Below, in pieces: positions 52,318 through 61,119 of a DNA stretch of 64,000 bases. Origin of the DNA: Thermosphaera aggregans (GTDB taxonomy: Archaea > Thermoproteota > Thermoprotei_A > Sulfolobales > Desulfurococcaceae); NCBI RefSeq assembly GCF_014962245.1, contig NZ_CP063144.1:858582-922581 (forward strand). The letters are read 5' to 3'. Below the pieces are notes generated by a model, which saw only the letters and a list, made by a program, of their open reading frames with translations, ran no database searches and was not told where the DNA came from. The stretch's first letter is position 1. Each line of letters opens with the position of its first letter. Both the position numbers and the translations under genes were made by a program.

Positions 52318-53923
52318 CCCTGGCTCGGAAAGCGTAGTAGATTTTCTTGTAAGCCTTTGCAAGATAATCGACAAACCGGCCCACGAATCTAATTCTGGAA
52401 AACATTTTCTCAATAAAGGCTATATCGACCTCGTCAAGCCCGCCTATAACAGCCATGAGAACCACGTATGTTTGGAGAGTGATCACGAATGCGAGAAGCA
52501 ATAATGCTGTTCTCAGCAGAAACAACCCTATTGGGTTGAGCAGTGTATGAGTTGGAACAAACCCTGATATCGCTGAAGTAATAGTATATGATATGAGGCA
52601 GGAAATAATGGTGGAGAAGAGGGTTTTCAGTGTTTTCAACGCCTCAATGCGAGTCTTATACTTTGCTATCCCATAGGCAAGGTAAAGAATGTGTGAGAAA
52701 ACTTGGTATAATCCAACAGTTAACGCAATGCCTGCTGTGCTGATTAAGGATGAAGATATTTCGAGGAAAACAACCCCGAACACAAAAGTGGCTAATCCGT
52801 TCAACATGATGATCTTCTTATCATTCATAACCTGGAAGAAGGCGGAGTATACCACACCTATGTGGAAGGTTAAGAGCGCCACCCCCATTAAGGTAAAGTA
52901 GCCCGGGGCTAAACCATATCTGACCCCATAGACCACGCTGATCACGTCGTCCGAGAAGAAAAGTGCGAACACGGACAGCGGGAGCAGGGTAGCATTCAGT
53001 ATGCTTGTTAATCTCTCCACTGATCTCACCGCATTGTTTCCATTGGCTAACTGATGGGATAGATAAGGTAGGAGCGGGGTTGCAAGCGAACCATATATTG
53101 ATAAAACAGCCCCTATGAATGCTGATGCAGCGTTGAAGTTTCCAAACATGGAGTTACCCAGCTCTCCTAAGGGGGCTGTAGTGTAGGCTAATCTGATAGA
53201 TACCAGCCTGCCAAGAATTCCGGTTAGAAAACCTGGAATAAACATGCTTAGGGCGAATTTTGCATACTCGATTTTATCCAAGGAACACTCATCAGGCCCT
53301 TTAATGTATGGTTTGACAAAGAACACCCCGATGAGTGCTACCACGATGTAGCTTACAACGTATGAGGCCACCGCTCCTTCTAACAAATAGCCAGCTGAAA
53401 TCAGTAAAACAGCTGATACGATTCTAACTAACCCCTGCAATACTTGAAGGAGAGCCCTCTTCTCCGCATCCTCAACAGCAGCTAGAATAGATATCGACAT
53501 CCCGAACAGTGCGGAGGCGATAGGTGTGATACTAGTTAGCATTACAAACCTAGATAACTCGCTTCTCTGTGTCAAGATAATGCTTAACTCGCCTGGAAAA
53601 ACCAGTAAGGACAGCGATAATCCAAGATTGAGTGTGAAAAGAACCTTGGAAGTGAAGAGGAATGCTTTTTTAACGGTACAGTAATCTTTCCTTGAATGAC
53701 TTATCGAGGAATATCTGAATAAGGCAGCGTTGAAGCCTAGGTCGGAGAACATTAGGAGAAAGGTCAAGGGAACCAGGGAGAGATTGTACAATCCGTAAAG
53801 CTCTGGCCCCAGGATTCTTGAAATATACATCATTGTGAAAACTTGAATTATGATTTGAAGCAGGGTTGCAAACCCGTAAATCATGGCTTGAAAAGACACG
53901 TGTCCTAGTTGCTCTTCGTTCAT
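52298..53923 (-). CDS. Polysaccharide flippase, MOP/Wzx family
   Basis: The 541-residue protein has about 14 membrane helices and the MOP/polysaccharide_synt start (VSFQAMIYGFATLLQIIIQVFTMMYISRILGPELYGLYNLSL). A basic C-terminal tail follows the last helix. It probably flips a lipid-linked oligosaccharide for surface glycans or N-glycosylation. It overlaps the end of moeA by 20 nt. Confidence 0.88.
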   Translation of the reverse strand: MNEEQLGHVSFQAMIYGFATLLQIIIQVFTMMYISRILGPELYGLYNLSLVPLTFLLMFSDLGFNAALFRYSSISHSRKDYCTVKKAFLFTSKVLFTLNLGLSLSLLVFPGELSIILTQRSELSRFVMLTSITPIASALFGMSISILAAVEDAEKRALLQVLQGLVRIVSAVLLISAGYLLEGAVASYVVSYIVVALIGVFFVKPYIKGPDECSLDKIEYAKFALSMFIPGFLTGILGRLVSIRLAYTTAPLGELGNSMFGNFNAASAFIGAVLSIYGSLATPLLPYLSHQLANGNNAVRSVERLTSILNATLLPLSVFALFFSDDVISVVYGVRYGLAPGYFTLMGVALLTFHIGVVYSAFFQVMNDKKIIMLNGLATFVFGVVFLEISSSLISTAGIALTVGLYQVFSHILYLAYGIAKYKTRIEALKTLKTLFSTIISCLISYTITSAISGFVPTHTLLNPIGLFLLRTALLLLAFVITLQTYVVLMAVIGGLDEVDIAFIEKMFSRIRFVGRFVDYLAKAYKKIYYAFRARARRETL

Positions 53924-54011
53924 TACTCAAACCCTATGAACAAGGCTGGATTGAGCTGATTAATTAATAATGACAGGTTAAGGTATTAAAATAAGGAGGC
54001 TAGATTCATAG

Positions 54012-55004
54012 ATGACTACTCTCAGAGAGCTGGGCGAGAGAAACGTTATTGATGAGATTGTTAAAACAGTAGGGACGCGCGTGTTCAAAGGTGAAGTATT
54101 ATCCTACCCTGACGATGCCAAGGACCTGCTTCCAAAAGCCCCCAGAATCATAGTCAATATTGATGGATACGGGATTGAGAAACTTAGGCTTCCCTGGCGG
54201 GATTCAAGCGACATAGGATGGTGTGCTATAACAGGATCCGTTAGCGATATATTAGTTAAAGGAGGAGTGCCGGATGCTGTTCTAATAGCTCTTGGACTGC
54301 CTCCAGATTATCCCGTGCAAGAGTTGAAGATGCTGGCTGAAGGATTAAGAGATGCTGTAAACTACTACGGGGTTCGACTCCTCGGCGGGGATACTAACAG
54401 TTCTAGCGAGCCTTGGATAGCTGTTGCCACAATCGGTTTCACACCGGCTAAGAAACCTCCTTCTCGAAAAGGGCTGAGAAAGGATGACTACATTGTTGTG
54501 ACAGGGGTTTACGGTGCAATGGGGTTTGCAGCCATAAAAGGTCTCGAGGAGGCGCAAAGACGTAAATGGGTGGTTGAGAAAACCAAGAGGCCGGTGGCAA
54601 ACAAGGAGCTAGGTGTGGTTATATCATCAAACTACCGTTGGATCACGGCTTCGATGGATGTTAGCGACGGGTTAGGCTATACTCTGCTCACTCTTTCATC
54701 GGAGAGCAATGCAAGGATCCTGCTTCACCAGCCACCATTGTATGAGCCAAGCCTAATGGATGAGTGCCAGGGCGATATGGAATGCATCGTTAAGATCGCA
54801 ATGAGCGGTGGGGAGGAGTACGGAGCCGTTATCGGGGTCAGGCCTGAAGGGTTGAGCAATGTCTTGAGAGATCTAGAATACTATCAAATACCATACAGGC
54901 TGGTAGGAAGAGTAGTAGAGGGGGAGCCAGGAGTTTTCTATGAGGACAAGCCTCTTACGTTCGCATCATGGGATCAATTTAAAGGATGGAGCAATGGGGT
55001 CTAA
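54012..55004 (+). CDS. thiL: Thiamine-monophosphate kinase ThiL
   Basis: The 330-residue protein has the PurM/ThiL fold: WCAITGSVSDILVKGGVPDAVLIALGLP, LLGGDTNSSSEPWIAVATIGF (Asp-rich metal site), VVTGVYGAMGFAAI and SMDVSDGLGYTL. ThiL phosphorylates thiamine monophosphate to the cofactor TPP with ATP. The GEEYGAVI segment near the end is typical. The next gene starts on the base after its stop. Confidence 0.88.
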   Translation: MTTLRELGERNVIDEIVKTVGTRVFKGEVLSYPDDAKDLLPKAPRIIVNIDGYGIEKLRLPWRDSSDIGWCAITGSVSDILVKGGVPDAVLIALGLPPDYPVQELKMLAEGLRDAVNYYGVRLLGGDTNSSSEPWIAVATIGFTPAKKPPSRKGLRKDDYIVVTGVYGAMGFAAIKGLEEAQRRKWVVEKTKRPVANKELGVVISSNYRWITASMDVSDGLGYTLLTLSSESNARILLHQPPLYEPSLMDECQGDMECIVKIAMSGGEEYGAVIGVRPEGLSNVLRDLEYYQIPYRLVGRVVEGEPGVFYEDKPLTFASWDQFKGWSNGV

Positions 55005-55910
55005 ATGTTTAAATGGATTATCCAGGACAAGCTTGCCCAAGCACCTATGCCAAGCCTGAGTGAGCTAGCTTATATCAGGAGGGTTTTCGACGCAGTCATC
55101 GTTTTAACAATGCCGCATGAACAACCGCTCAGCGAGAGATATGTTGACATGTTAGAGAGCCACGGCTTCCAAGTTCTCCATGTTCCCACACCTGATTACC
55201 ATCCCTTAGAACTCTTCGACTTGCTGAGGACCAGCATCTTCATTGATGAGAACCTGAGAGAGTCTCGCAGAGTACTCGTCCACTGTATGGGAGGAATTGG
55301 GCGGAGCGGGCTTGTTACGACTGCATACTTAATCTACAAGGGATATGATTTATACAGCGCGTTAAAACATGTAAGAACAACAGTGCCTGGTGCTGTCGAA
55401 AACAAGGGTCAAGCATTAATGCTTGAAAACTACTATAACCTCGTAAACAGTTTCGGGCAAGAGTTGCTGAGAAATTATGGTAAAATTATTTTCGCCCTTA
55501 ATGATCCGCAAGCCGTTCTCCACGCCTCTAAGACCACCCAGTTCACGATCGAACTACTTAACAATCTATCTATGGAGAACACGTTGTCGAGGGGTTTGCT
55601 GACCCAGTCCCTGCTACACTTCCATGACCAGAAAATTCAATCAAAGCTGAAAGAACTATTCAAGGATTTGGAATTCTCCTCCTCAGCAGAGAGACTTCTA
55701 TCATTCACCCATACGCTAGATATCTTCCAGGATGGCAGGGTTGTCTTAACGATTTACGATTCATCACAGAGCAAGGTTGATTTAACAGTCCTGTGTAAGT
55801 GGGATTGCGAGAAAATAGTGGAGATTTCGGCGACCAAGAAAAACATTATCGAGGAAATCATGGGTAAAGAGGTTTACATATCCTGGGCTAACTACCTAGA
55901 CTACGTCTAA
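55005..55910 (+). CDS. Dual-specificity/tyrosine phosphatase with C-terminal extension
   Basis: The 301-residue protein has an N-terminal Cys-based phosphatase domain with the CX5R loop VHCMGGIGRSG (Cys near 97) and an upstream general acid candidate Asp in VPTPDYHPLEL. About 150 further residues form a helical and beta extension that was not recognised. It directly abuts thiL, so cotranscription is certain in layout. A link to thiamine phosphates is possible but unproven. Confidence 0.82.
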   Translation: MFKWIIQDKLAQAPMPSLSELAYIRRVFDAVIVLTMPHEQPLSERYVDMLESHGFQVLHVPTPDYHPLELFDLLRTSIFIDENLRESRRVLVHCMGGIGRSGLVTTAYLIYKGYDLYSALKHVRTTVPGAVENKGQALMLENYYNLVNSFGQELLRNYGKIIFALNDPQAVLHASKTTQFTIELLNNLSMENTLSRGLLTQSLLHFHDQKIQSKLKELFKDLEFSSSAERLLSFTHTLDIFQDGRVVLTIYDSSQSKVDLTVLCKWDCEKIVEISATKKNIIEEIMGKEVYISWANYLDYV

Positions 55911-55962
55911 GCTCTGCCACTCCTTAAAAAACAATGCCACCTGCTATATTGGTAATAGGGGG

Positions 55963-57174
55963 TTGAGACTGCTAACACCTGCGATGCTGATATCCCTGCT
56001 AAACCTGCTTGACCTGCTAATAAATATCGTAGCAGTGAGAATTATAGGAATGAGTATTATTGAATTAAGCCTGCTGAATTTCGCGTGGACAATCGTGTTC
56101 GTCTTCTTTGTTAAAATCGCTAACAGGCTTGGAGATCAAGGAATTGCCAGGTTACAGATTATTCTTGGACTCATAGGTGTTTTGGGCTCAGAGATTTCTT
56201 TAATGATTGTGGTAGAAAACAGGGAGTACTGGCTAATTTACGCTTCCTACATGGTCCACGCCATAGCTTACTCTTTTACCCGAATAGGGGTAAACGCGTA
56301 TGTTCTCGAAAACTTCCAGAGCAGTGAATGGAGTTCCATTTTCAAGAAGATTTCTCGGAATACTCTTTTATTCGACGCAGTCTTATTAATCTCCATCTCG
56401 CGAATTACTATTGGATTATTCCTCCATGGTTTTGAATTCTTTATCGGAATCACCCTGTTAATTTACTTCCTCGGTGTTTTGAAATTGAAGGAACCTGTTT
56501 TCAAGATAGAGCGAATTCTTAACAGGATAGAGAGAAACATTTCAACAGTGATCACCAGCGTGCACGGATACTTGAATCTTACGTCTTTCGAAAACTTCAA
56601 CGGATCCTTCATACCATATTACAGAATGCTCCAGCCCGCTGCAATATCAATAAGGCTTATAGTGATCGGGTTGCTGGGTTTTAAAATAGGTAACGAGTTC
56701 TTGTTCACCCCGCTCCCCTACCATTTCATTAAGACATTAAGGTTTGACTTAAACCAGGTGTTTCAAATCTACGGTATCGGGAAAATCGTTGCTTTCATCC
56801 TATACACACTGTTCCAGGGAGCGATAACTAGGAAAATCGTTTTCCTCGCATCCATTCCGTTAAGACTCTTAACCGTTTACGTTATCTTAGTCTCCGGATT
56901 GGATGAATCAGCCATAGCAGTCAGCCTAGGATTCCTCTACCTTGCCAACAGCATTATTGATAGCAACCTGTATCTTCAGTACGTTGAATCCACGGGAGGG
57001 TATGGGACCGGTACTTACTCTCTCCTAAGCGAGGCGTCAAGCCTTATCGGGGTTTTAACATCCGGGTTTGTATACTCTGTTTACGGTTTAACAGCACTGT
57101 TAACACTTGTAGCTTTGCTTTCAACACCGAAAATTGTTTTAGCTTTAAGGAAAAAAGATTATGAATTATATTGA
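55963..57174 (+). CDS. MFS-like membrane transporter
   Basis: The 403-residue protein has about 11-12 membrane helices and a long central loop (about 170-185), like major facilitator proteins. No substrate motif was recognised. It follows the phosphatase gene by 52 nt with a GGGGG Shine-Dalgarno before a TTG start. Because thiL lies two genes upstream, a vitamin or nucleoside substrate could be tested. Confidence 0.6.
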   Translation: MRLLTPAMLISLLNLLDLLINIVAVRIIGMSIIELSLLNFAWTIVFVFFVKIANRLGDQGIARLQIILGLIGVLGSEISLMIVVENREYWLIYASYMVHAIAYSFTRIGVNAYVLENFQSSEWSSIFKKISRNTLLFDAVLLISISRITIGLFLHGFEFFIGITLLIYFLGVLKLKEPVFKIERILNRIERNISTVITSVHGYLNLTSFENFNGSFIPYYRMLQPAAISIRLIVIGLLGFKIGNEFLFTPLPYHFIKTLRFDLNQVFQIYGIGKIVAFILYTLFQGAITRKIVFLASIPLRLLTVYVILVSGLDESAIAVSLGFLYLANSIIDSNLYLQYVESTGGYGTGTYSLLSEASSLIGVLTSGFVYSVYGLTALLTLVALLSTPKIVLALRKKDYELY

Positions 57175-57178
57175 AAAA

Positions 57179-57805
57179 CTACTTCTCAGCTCTCTTTCTA
57201 ATCACGATTTTCTGACCAATTATCATAGTGCTTGGCACTAGGACTGTTAAACCATCCTTTCTCTCAACTACAGTGAACAATGTTGAAATATCCTTAACAG
57301 TGACCTCGCTTTCACCTGCAACATCGACAACATCGTTTATTTTGAAAGGCCTAGCCAGCAATATGAACAATCCCGCTATCGCCTGCCCTAGAACTTGCTG
57401 TGTAGCGAAGCCGACGACTAACCCTATGAAGCCTCCTAATGCCACGCCAGCCGCGCCTCCCGCAACGCCGCCGGCTATCCCTGCTACTAACGCGCCGAGA
57501 CCGAGAATCCTGATCAAGCTTCTCACAGCCGCACCGGTTGAAGCACCATACTTAGGAGTCATCATAGCGTAGAACATTGACGCGACAGCATTCACTATCA
57601 GCCAGCCGAGAATGAACAGGACTATTATGTAAACATATACTGAGTACTCCTTTAATGTGAGGAATCCCTCGTAGTTCAATGTTTCAGCAAGGATTTCAAC
57701 ACCGCTGGTGAAAACCCATTGGACTATTGCCAGTATGATTATCGTTATCACAGCGTAGAGGATTACTCTTCCCAAAGCTTTCCCAACGCTATCTGTTTGA
57801 CTCAT
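57179..57805 (-). CDS. MscS-type mechanosensitive channel
   Basis: From ATG 57805, with a GAGGTG Shine-Dalgarno 7 nt upstream, the product has 208 residues. Three membrane helices are followed by the Gly/Ala-rich pore helix (AGGVAGGAAGVALGGFIGLVVGFATQQVLGQAIAGLFIL) and an OB-like beta domain (RPFKINDVVDVAGESEVTVKDISTLFTVV). The alpha-beta C-terminal domain of MscS is missing, as in the shortest family members. It releases solutes under osmotic stress. It is convergent with the MFS-like gene. Confidence 0.85.
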   Translation of the reverse strand: MSQTDSVGKALGRVILYAVITIIILAIVQWVFTSGVEILAETLNYEGFLTLKEYSVYVYIIVLFILGWLIVNAVASMFYAMMTPKYGASTGAAVRSLIRILGLGALVAGIAGGVAGGAAGVALGGFIGLVVGFATQQVLGQAIAGLFILLARPFKINDVVDVAGESEVTVKDISTLFTVVERKDGLTVLVPSTMIIGQKIVIRKRAEK

Positions 57806-57976
57806 TACCAACACCTCTTAAGTATATATAGTTAATCATTCGGTTATAAAATTTTCAAAAATTACCAATTAAATGGTCAGAGCCCGCTTATCCATTATTT
57901 TATTCATCGCCTAAAACTCTTTTCCCGGGTTCCTCTTCATCCCACAAATAATAACGTTTGAAGCCGTTTAAATCAG

Positions 57977-58675
57977 TTACCTGTGAAACACTCGGTTTCT
58001 CAGAAACTTTAGCGGGAGAAGGTGAAACCTTGCAAAACCGTTAGCCATGCATTTCAAGAAGTACGCTACCGCGTGGCGGACCCCATACTTTTTTGCCAAC
58101 CCTCCTAGCTTAAGCCAGTCTATGGAGCCGGCTAAATACGTGAACAATAGGGTAATGTAGAGGTAAATGATTATGAATACCCACAAGGGAACGTTAAGGG
58201 ATTCTGAGAAAATAAACGAAAGCCCTTTACCGTACAACGCTGCTAGGGAGGTTACAATTATCTTTCCCGTGAGCAGTGCCACAGTGTATTTCACGATGTT
58301 ATACTTCGCGTATCCCAGAGGGAGGATGATAACGTCGTCAGGCAGGGGGAGGGCTGTGAACAATAGTAATGTGATGAATAAGGCATTACTGTGCTCAGAA
58401 GCCAGGATATTGAGGTTTCTTTTAATCCTAGATTCCTCTCCAAGCCTTGAAAAACCCCTACCTATGAAGTAAACCACAATCTTCCCCATCGATGCGCCCA
58501 GCGAGGATAGAATTATCAGTAAGATGTACTCAAACATATTGCCTTGATATAGGGCGAAAACCGGTATCAGCCAAAACAAGTATGGAATCGTAGAGTAAGG
58601 TATAGCGTTAGAGATGAAGCTTATTAGGAAAATCCCGAAGAACCCAAATCCTTTTAAAAATTCAAGATCAAGCAT
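57977..58675 (-). CDS. DedA/VTT-domain membrane protein
   Basis: The 232-residue protein has several membrane helices. The central part LSSLGASMGKIVVYFIGRGFSRL and FTALPLPDDVIILPLGYAKYN fits the SNARE-associated/VTT (DedA, YqaA) fold with its re-entrant loops. Such proteins act in lipid scrambling or undecaprenyl/polyprenyl phosphate recycling. The gene stands 61 nt after the tRNA-thiolase gene on the same strand. The gap 57806-57976 holds only AT-rich promoter-like sequence. Confidence 0.75.
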   Translation of the reverse strand: MLDLEFLKGFGFFGIFLISFISNAIPYSTIPYLFWLIPVFALYQGNMFEYILLIILSSLGASMGKIVVYFIGRGFSRLGEESRIKRNLNILASEHSNALFITLLLFTALPLPDDVIILPLGYAKYNIVKYTVALLTGKIIVTSLAALYGKGLSFIFSESLNVPLWVFIIIYLYITLLFTYLAGSIDWLKLGGLAKKYGVRHAVAYFLKCMANGFARFHLLPLKFLRNRVFHR

Positions 58676-58741
58676 TCAACAATTCACCGTTCATGAGAAT
58701 CATAATTATCCTTTACGAGAGTGTTAGTTTATAAATTACTC

Positions 58742-59761
58742 TTAAAATCTAGCTAAGAATTTTCTAAGGTATGGATATTCATTAATTACGTACTTAACCC
58801 TTGAAGACTCCTCTGAAGATAGAATTCCCAGCTCGAACCTATACATACATGCTTTACAAATCGGGTGTGAGGAAGGATCCCCGCAGATCTTGCATGTCTC
58901 AAAGGATTTCAAGACGTTTTTCTGAGCGTTTTCGATTAAACCTGACACTTTCTCGAGGCTTCTGAGAAGCCCGTACTTAGTGCCTGGATATTTTTCCTCT
59001 AGGTCGTTGAGGATTTTCCTAATGGTAAATCTTATGTTGTATTCAGCGTACGGGCACTGCTGGTAATCCGGGCGAACAAGCCCGTTAACCAGCGCATAAA
59101 TAGCGGACTCCTTCTCCAAGACCTCGTAGAAAGGCTTTATCCTTGGCACAAACCCTTCGTGCCCTCCTCTCTCAGCGACGGGCTTAAGCCTTGCTATCTT
59201 ATCCCAGCTGTTGTTTATAATATTCATTAGGTAAGTTTGCACAATATCGTCTAGATTGTGAGCAGTAGCCAGTACCGTTCCTCCAACATCTCTCGCAGCC
59301 CTGTTTAACACATACCTTCTGAAAACCCCGCAGTAACTGCATGGGAGATAGGGGAGACCTCTCTCCCTGCCTATTGAAACTATTTCATCCAGGGTGAATC
59401 CCAGGTACTCCTTGAAGGAAACAATTCTATACTCCACCATGTTTCTCTCGGCATAAGTTTTGAGTGCGGGAATGGTGTTTTCACGATAACCCCTTATTCC
59501 TTCATCAACCAGGACTGCTGTTAACCGCCAGTTCTTGTTCTTTTTTGAAAGTTTATGGAGGAGGTGGAGCAGGCTCATTGAGTCTTTACCGCCGCTTACA
59601 CCTACAACAATATGTTCTTTCTCACCGAGCATTCCATGCTTTCTAATAGTTCTTCTAACTTTTCTCTCAAAATAAGAAATAAAGTGCAACTTACAGTAGG
59701 CTTTGCCGTTGAGATGGTTAACGTAAACTGCTTTCCGCTCGCAAAAACTACATTTTACCAT
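58742..59761 (-). CDS. Ncs6/TtcA-family tRNA 2-thiolation enzyme
   Basis: The protein, about 339 residues from ATG 59761 (AGGTG upstream; GTG 59767 also in frame), has the PP-loop VGVSGGKDSMSLL and an N-terminal CxxC zinc finger. The catalytic Cys sits in YLPCSYCGVFRRYVLN, AHNLDDIVQT follows, and a C-terminal zinc ribbon contains CKICGDPSSHPICKAC. This TIGR00269-type group thiolates wobble or position-54 uridines in tRNA. Ncs6 and TtuA are hard to separate by eye. Confidence 0.88.
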   Translation of the reverse strand: MVKCSFCERKAVYVNHLNGKAYCKLHFISYFERKVRRTIRKHGMLGEKEHIVVGVSGGKDSMSLLHLLHKLSKKNKNWRLTAVLVDEGIRGYRENTIPALKTYAERNMVEYRIVSFKEYLGFTLDEIVSIGRERGLPYLPCSYCGVFRRYVLNRAARDVGGTVLATAHNLDDIVQTYLMNIINNSWDKIARLKPVAERGGHEGFVPRIKPFYEVLEKESAIYALVNGLVRPDYQQCPYAEYNIRFTIRKILNDLEEKYPGTKYGLLRSLEKVSGLIENAQKNVLKSFETCKICGDPSSHPICKACMYRFELGILSSEESSRVKYVINEYPYLRKFLARF

Positions 59762-59803
59762 TTCCACACCTATGGGGAAAAGGATTGTGTAAAAAACTAA
59801 TAA

Positions 59804-60352
59804 CTACTTCCTCCTAACCGATGATGCAACGCCGTAAGCTATTAACCCGTACAAGGCACCACTAATCATTAAAGCCGCGAGTAGGAGAATCATTTCATTC
59901 CATGGATAGATGTCTTCGAACAGTATTGCGTCTAAGACTAGAGCAGGTATTGCTGGTAGTGCACCGGAGATACCTGCCTGAAGAATCCCGTACTTCTTGT
60001 ACCTGAAGATCGCGTAGCCCGCCTCGCCGGCAAGACCCTGCGCTATCCCGTAGTATAAATTATAGATCCCTCCCGGCGTAGGGAAAATCGCCTCCAGCAA
60101 CGCAGGGAGGAATTCACCTAGGAAGCCTGAGAAAGGCTTCCTTATCAAGCTAGCGGCAAGGGGTACAGGCATAAACCATAATCCATAGGTTAATATTCTC
60201 GTCCCGATAGGTCCCAGTAGTGCTTTCACAGCATAGTAGACATCCCACCAAACAGTGAACAGTATTGCAAACACTACTGCTATCACGCCCAAGTACAGGA
60301 AGTCGATAACAGTGTACGTTTTCCTCGCCTCCAACGGCTTGGACGCCTTCAT
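59804..60352 (-). CDS. ECF transporter S component, YkoE type
   Basis: From ATG 60352, with an AAAGGTGGG Shine-Dalgarno 3-4 nt upstream, the protein has 182 residues and about five membrane helices. LWFMPVPLAASLIRKPFSGFLGE and GIAQGLAGEAGYAIFRYKKYG match the YkoE family, the hydroxymethylpyrimidine/thiamine-specific substrate component. The upstream T component and the two-domain ATPase complete a YkoE/C/D-like importer. Confidence 0.8.
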   Translation of the reverse strand: MKASKPLEARKTYTVIDFLYLGVIAVVFAILFTVWWDVYYAVKALLGPIGTRILTYGLWFMPVPLAASLIRKPFSGFLGEFLPALLEAIFPTPGGIYNLYYGIAQGLAGEAGYAIFRYKKYGILQAGISGALPAIPALVLDAILFEDIYPWNEMILLLAALMISGALYGLIAYGVASSVRRK

Positions 60353-60423
60353 AATCCCACCTTTAAATATTCTCATTGTTGAAATAACAATGCTTGAGTT
60401 ATAAATTTTTGATAAACGATTTA

Positions 60424-61119
60424 TCACATAATTGTTGCGTAAATTAACTGGGCGATTAAGGCAGCAATGATTAAAACATCATACAGGTTGAGGCTGATTC
60501 CGCGAGCAGGCTTGTAGTCTCTAAACCCTCTTAACTCAAGGCTGACCCCGCTCCATAGGGCTCTTTCAAAACCCGCTAGAAGTAGCCCTGTTAACGTGCT
60601 CGAGAGTTCGCCCGGGGTTAGCGGTCTCTTCCTATAACCCCTCTGCTTCCGGGAGAACATTATCTCCTCTAAATCCTTCCTGAGAAGAGGTAGCAGTCTA
60701 AGAGCGTATGAAAGCGAAAGAGAGATCGATGCCGGCATGCGGAGCTCTCTCGTGAAGCCTTTAATTATTTCCAGAGGTTCGAACAATGCCACGAAGAAAG
60801 CTCCAACCCCCGCGATCAACATTACCCTTAACGTTACCGTGACAAAGCCTTTCAAAGCGTTCTCTCTGACAACGAAAAACCCGGTGTCTAAGACAGTGCC
60901 TCCCGTATTGGCGAAGAATAAAGCATTTGTGAAAATCCCTATTGAAGCCACAAGTATTAAGAAGTAGAGCCACCAGACCTTCCTCCATCCCACAATAAGA
61001 GACATAGACGCATTGAAAACCACCAGCGGCAGAATCCTGTGCGGTTCTTTCAACAATAAGGCTAGGGTTGTCAAAATAAGCGCGTAGATGAAAACCACTG
61101 CTACACTAGGCTTCCTCAC
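60424..61119 (-). CDS. ECF transporter T component (EcfT/YkoC)
   Basis: GTG 61119 is chosen: it overlaps the ATPase stop by 4 nt (GTGA) and has GGTG 7 nt before it; the frame is open to 61164. The product has about 231 residues, several membrane helices and the two coupling motifs FSRKQRGYRKR and LELRGFRDY (Ala-Arg-Gly-type) that grip the ATPases. Confidence 0.85.
   Translation of the reverse strand: MRKPSVAVVFIYALILTTLALLLKEPHRILPLVVFNASMSLIVGWRKVWWLYFLILVASIGIFTNALFFANTGGTVLDTGFFVVRENALKGFVTVTLRVMLIAGVGAFFVALFEPLEIIKGFTRELRMPASISLSLSYALRLLPLLRKDLEEIMFSRKQRGYRKRPLTPGELSSTLTGLLLAGFERALWSGVSLELRGFRDYKPARGISLNLYDVLIIAALIAQLIYATIM

Noticed and set aside
57815-57976. C/D box sRNA on the minus strand, two GATGA boxes
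   Set aside because: The boxes match loosely and no CTGA lies at guide distance from either.
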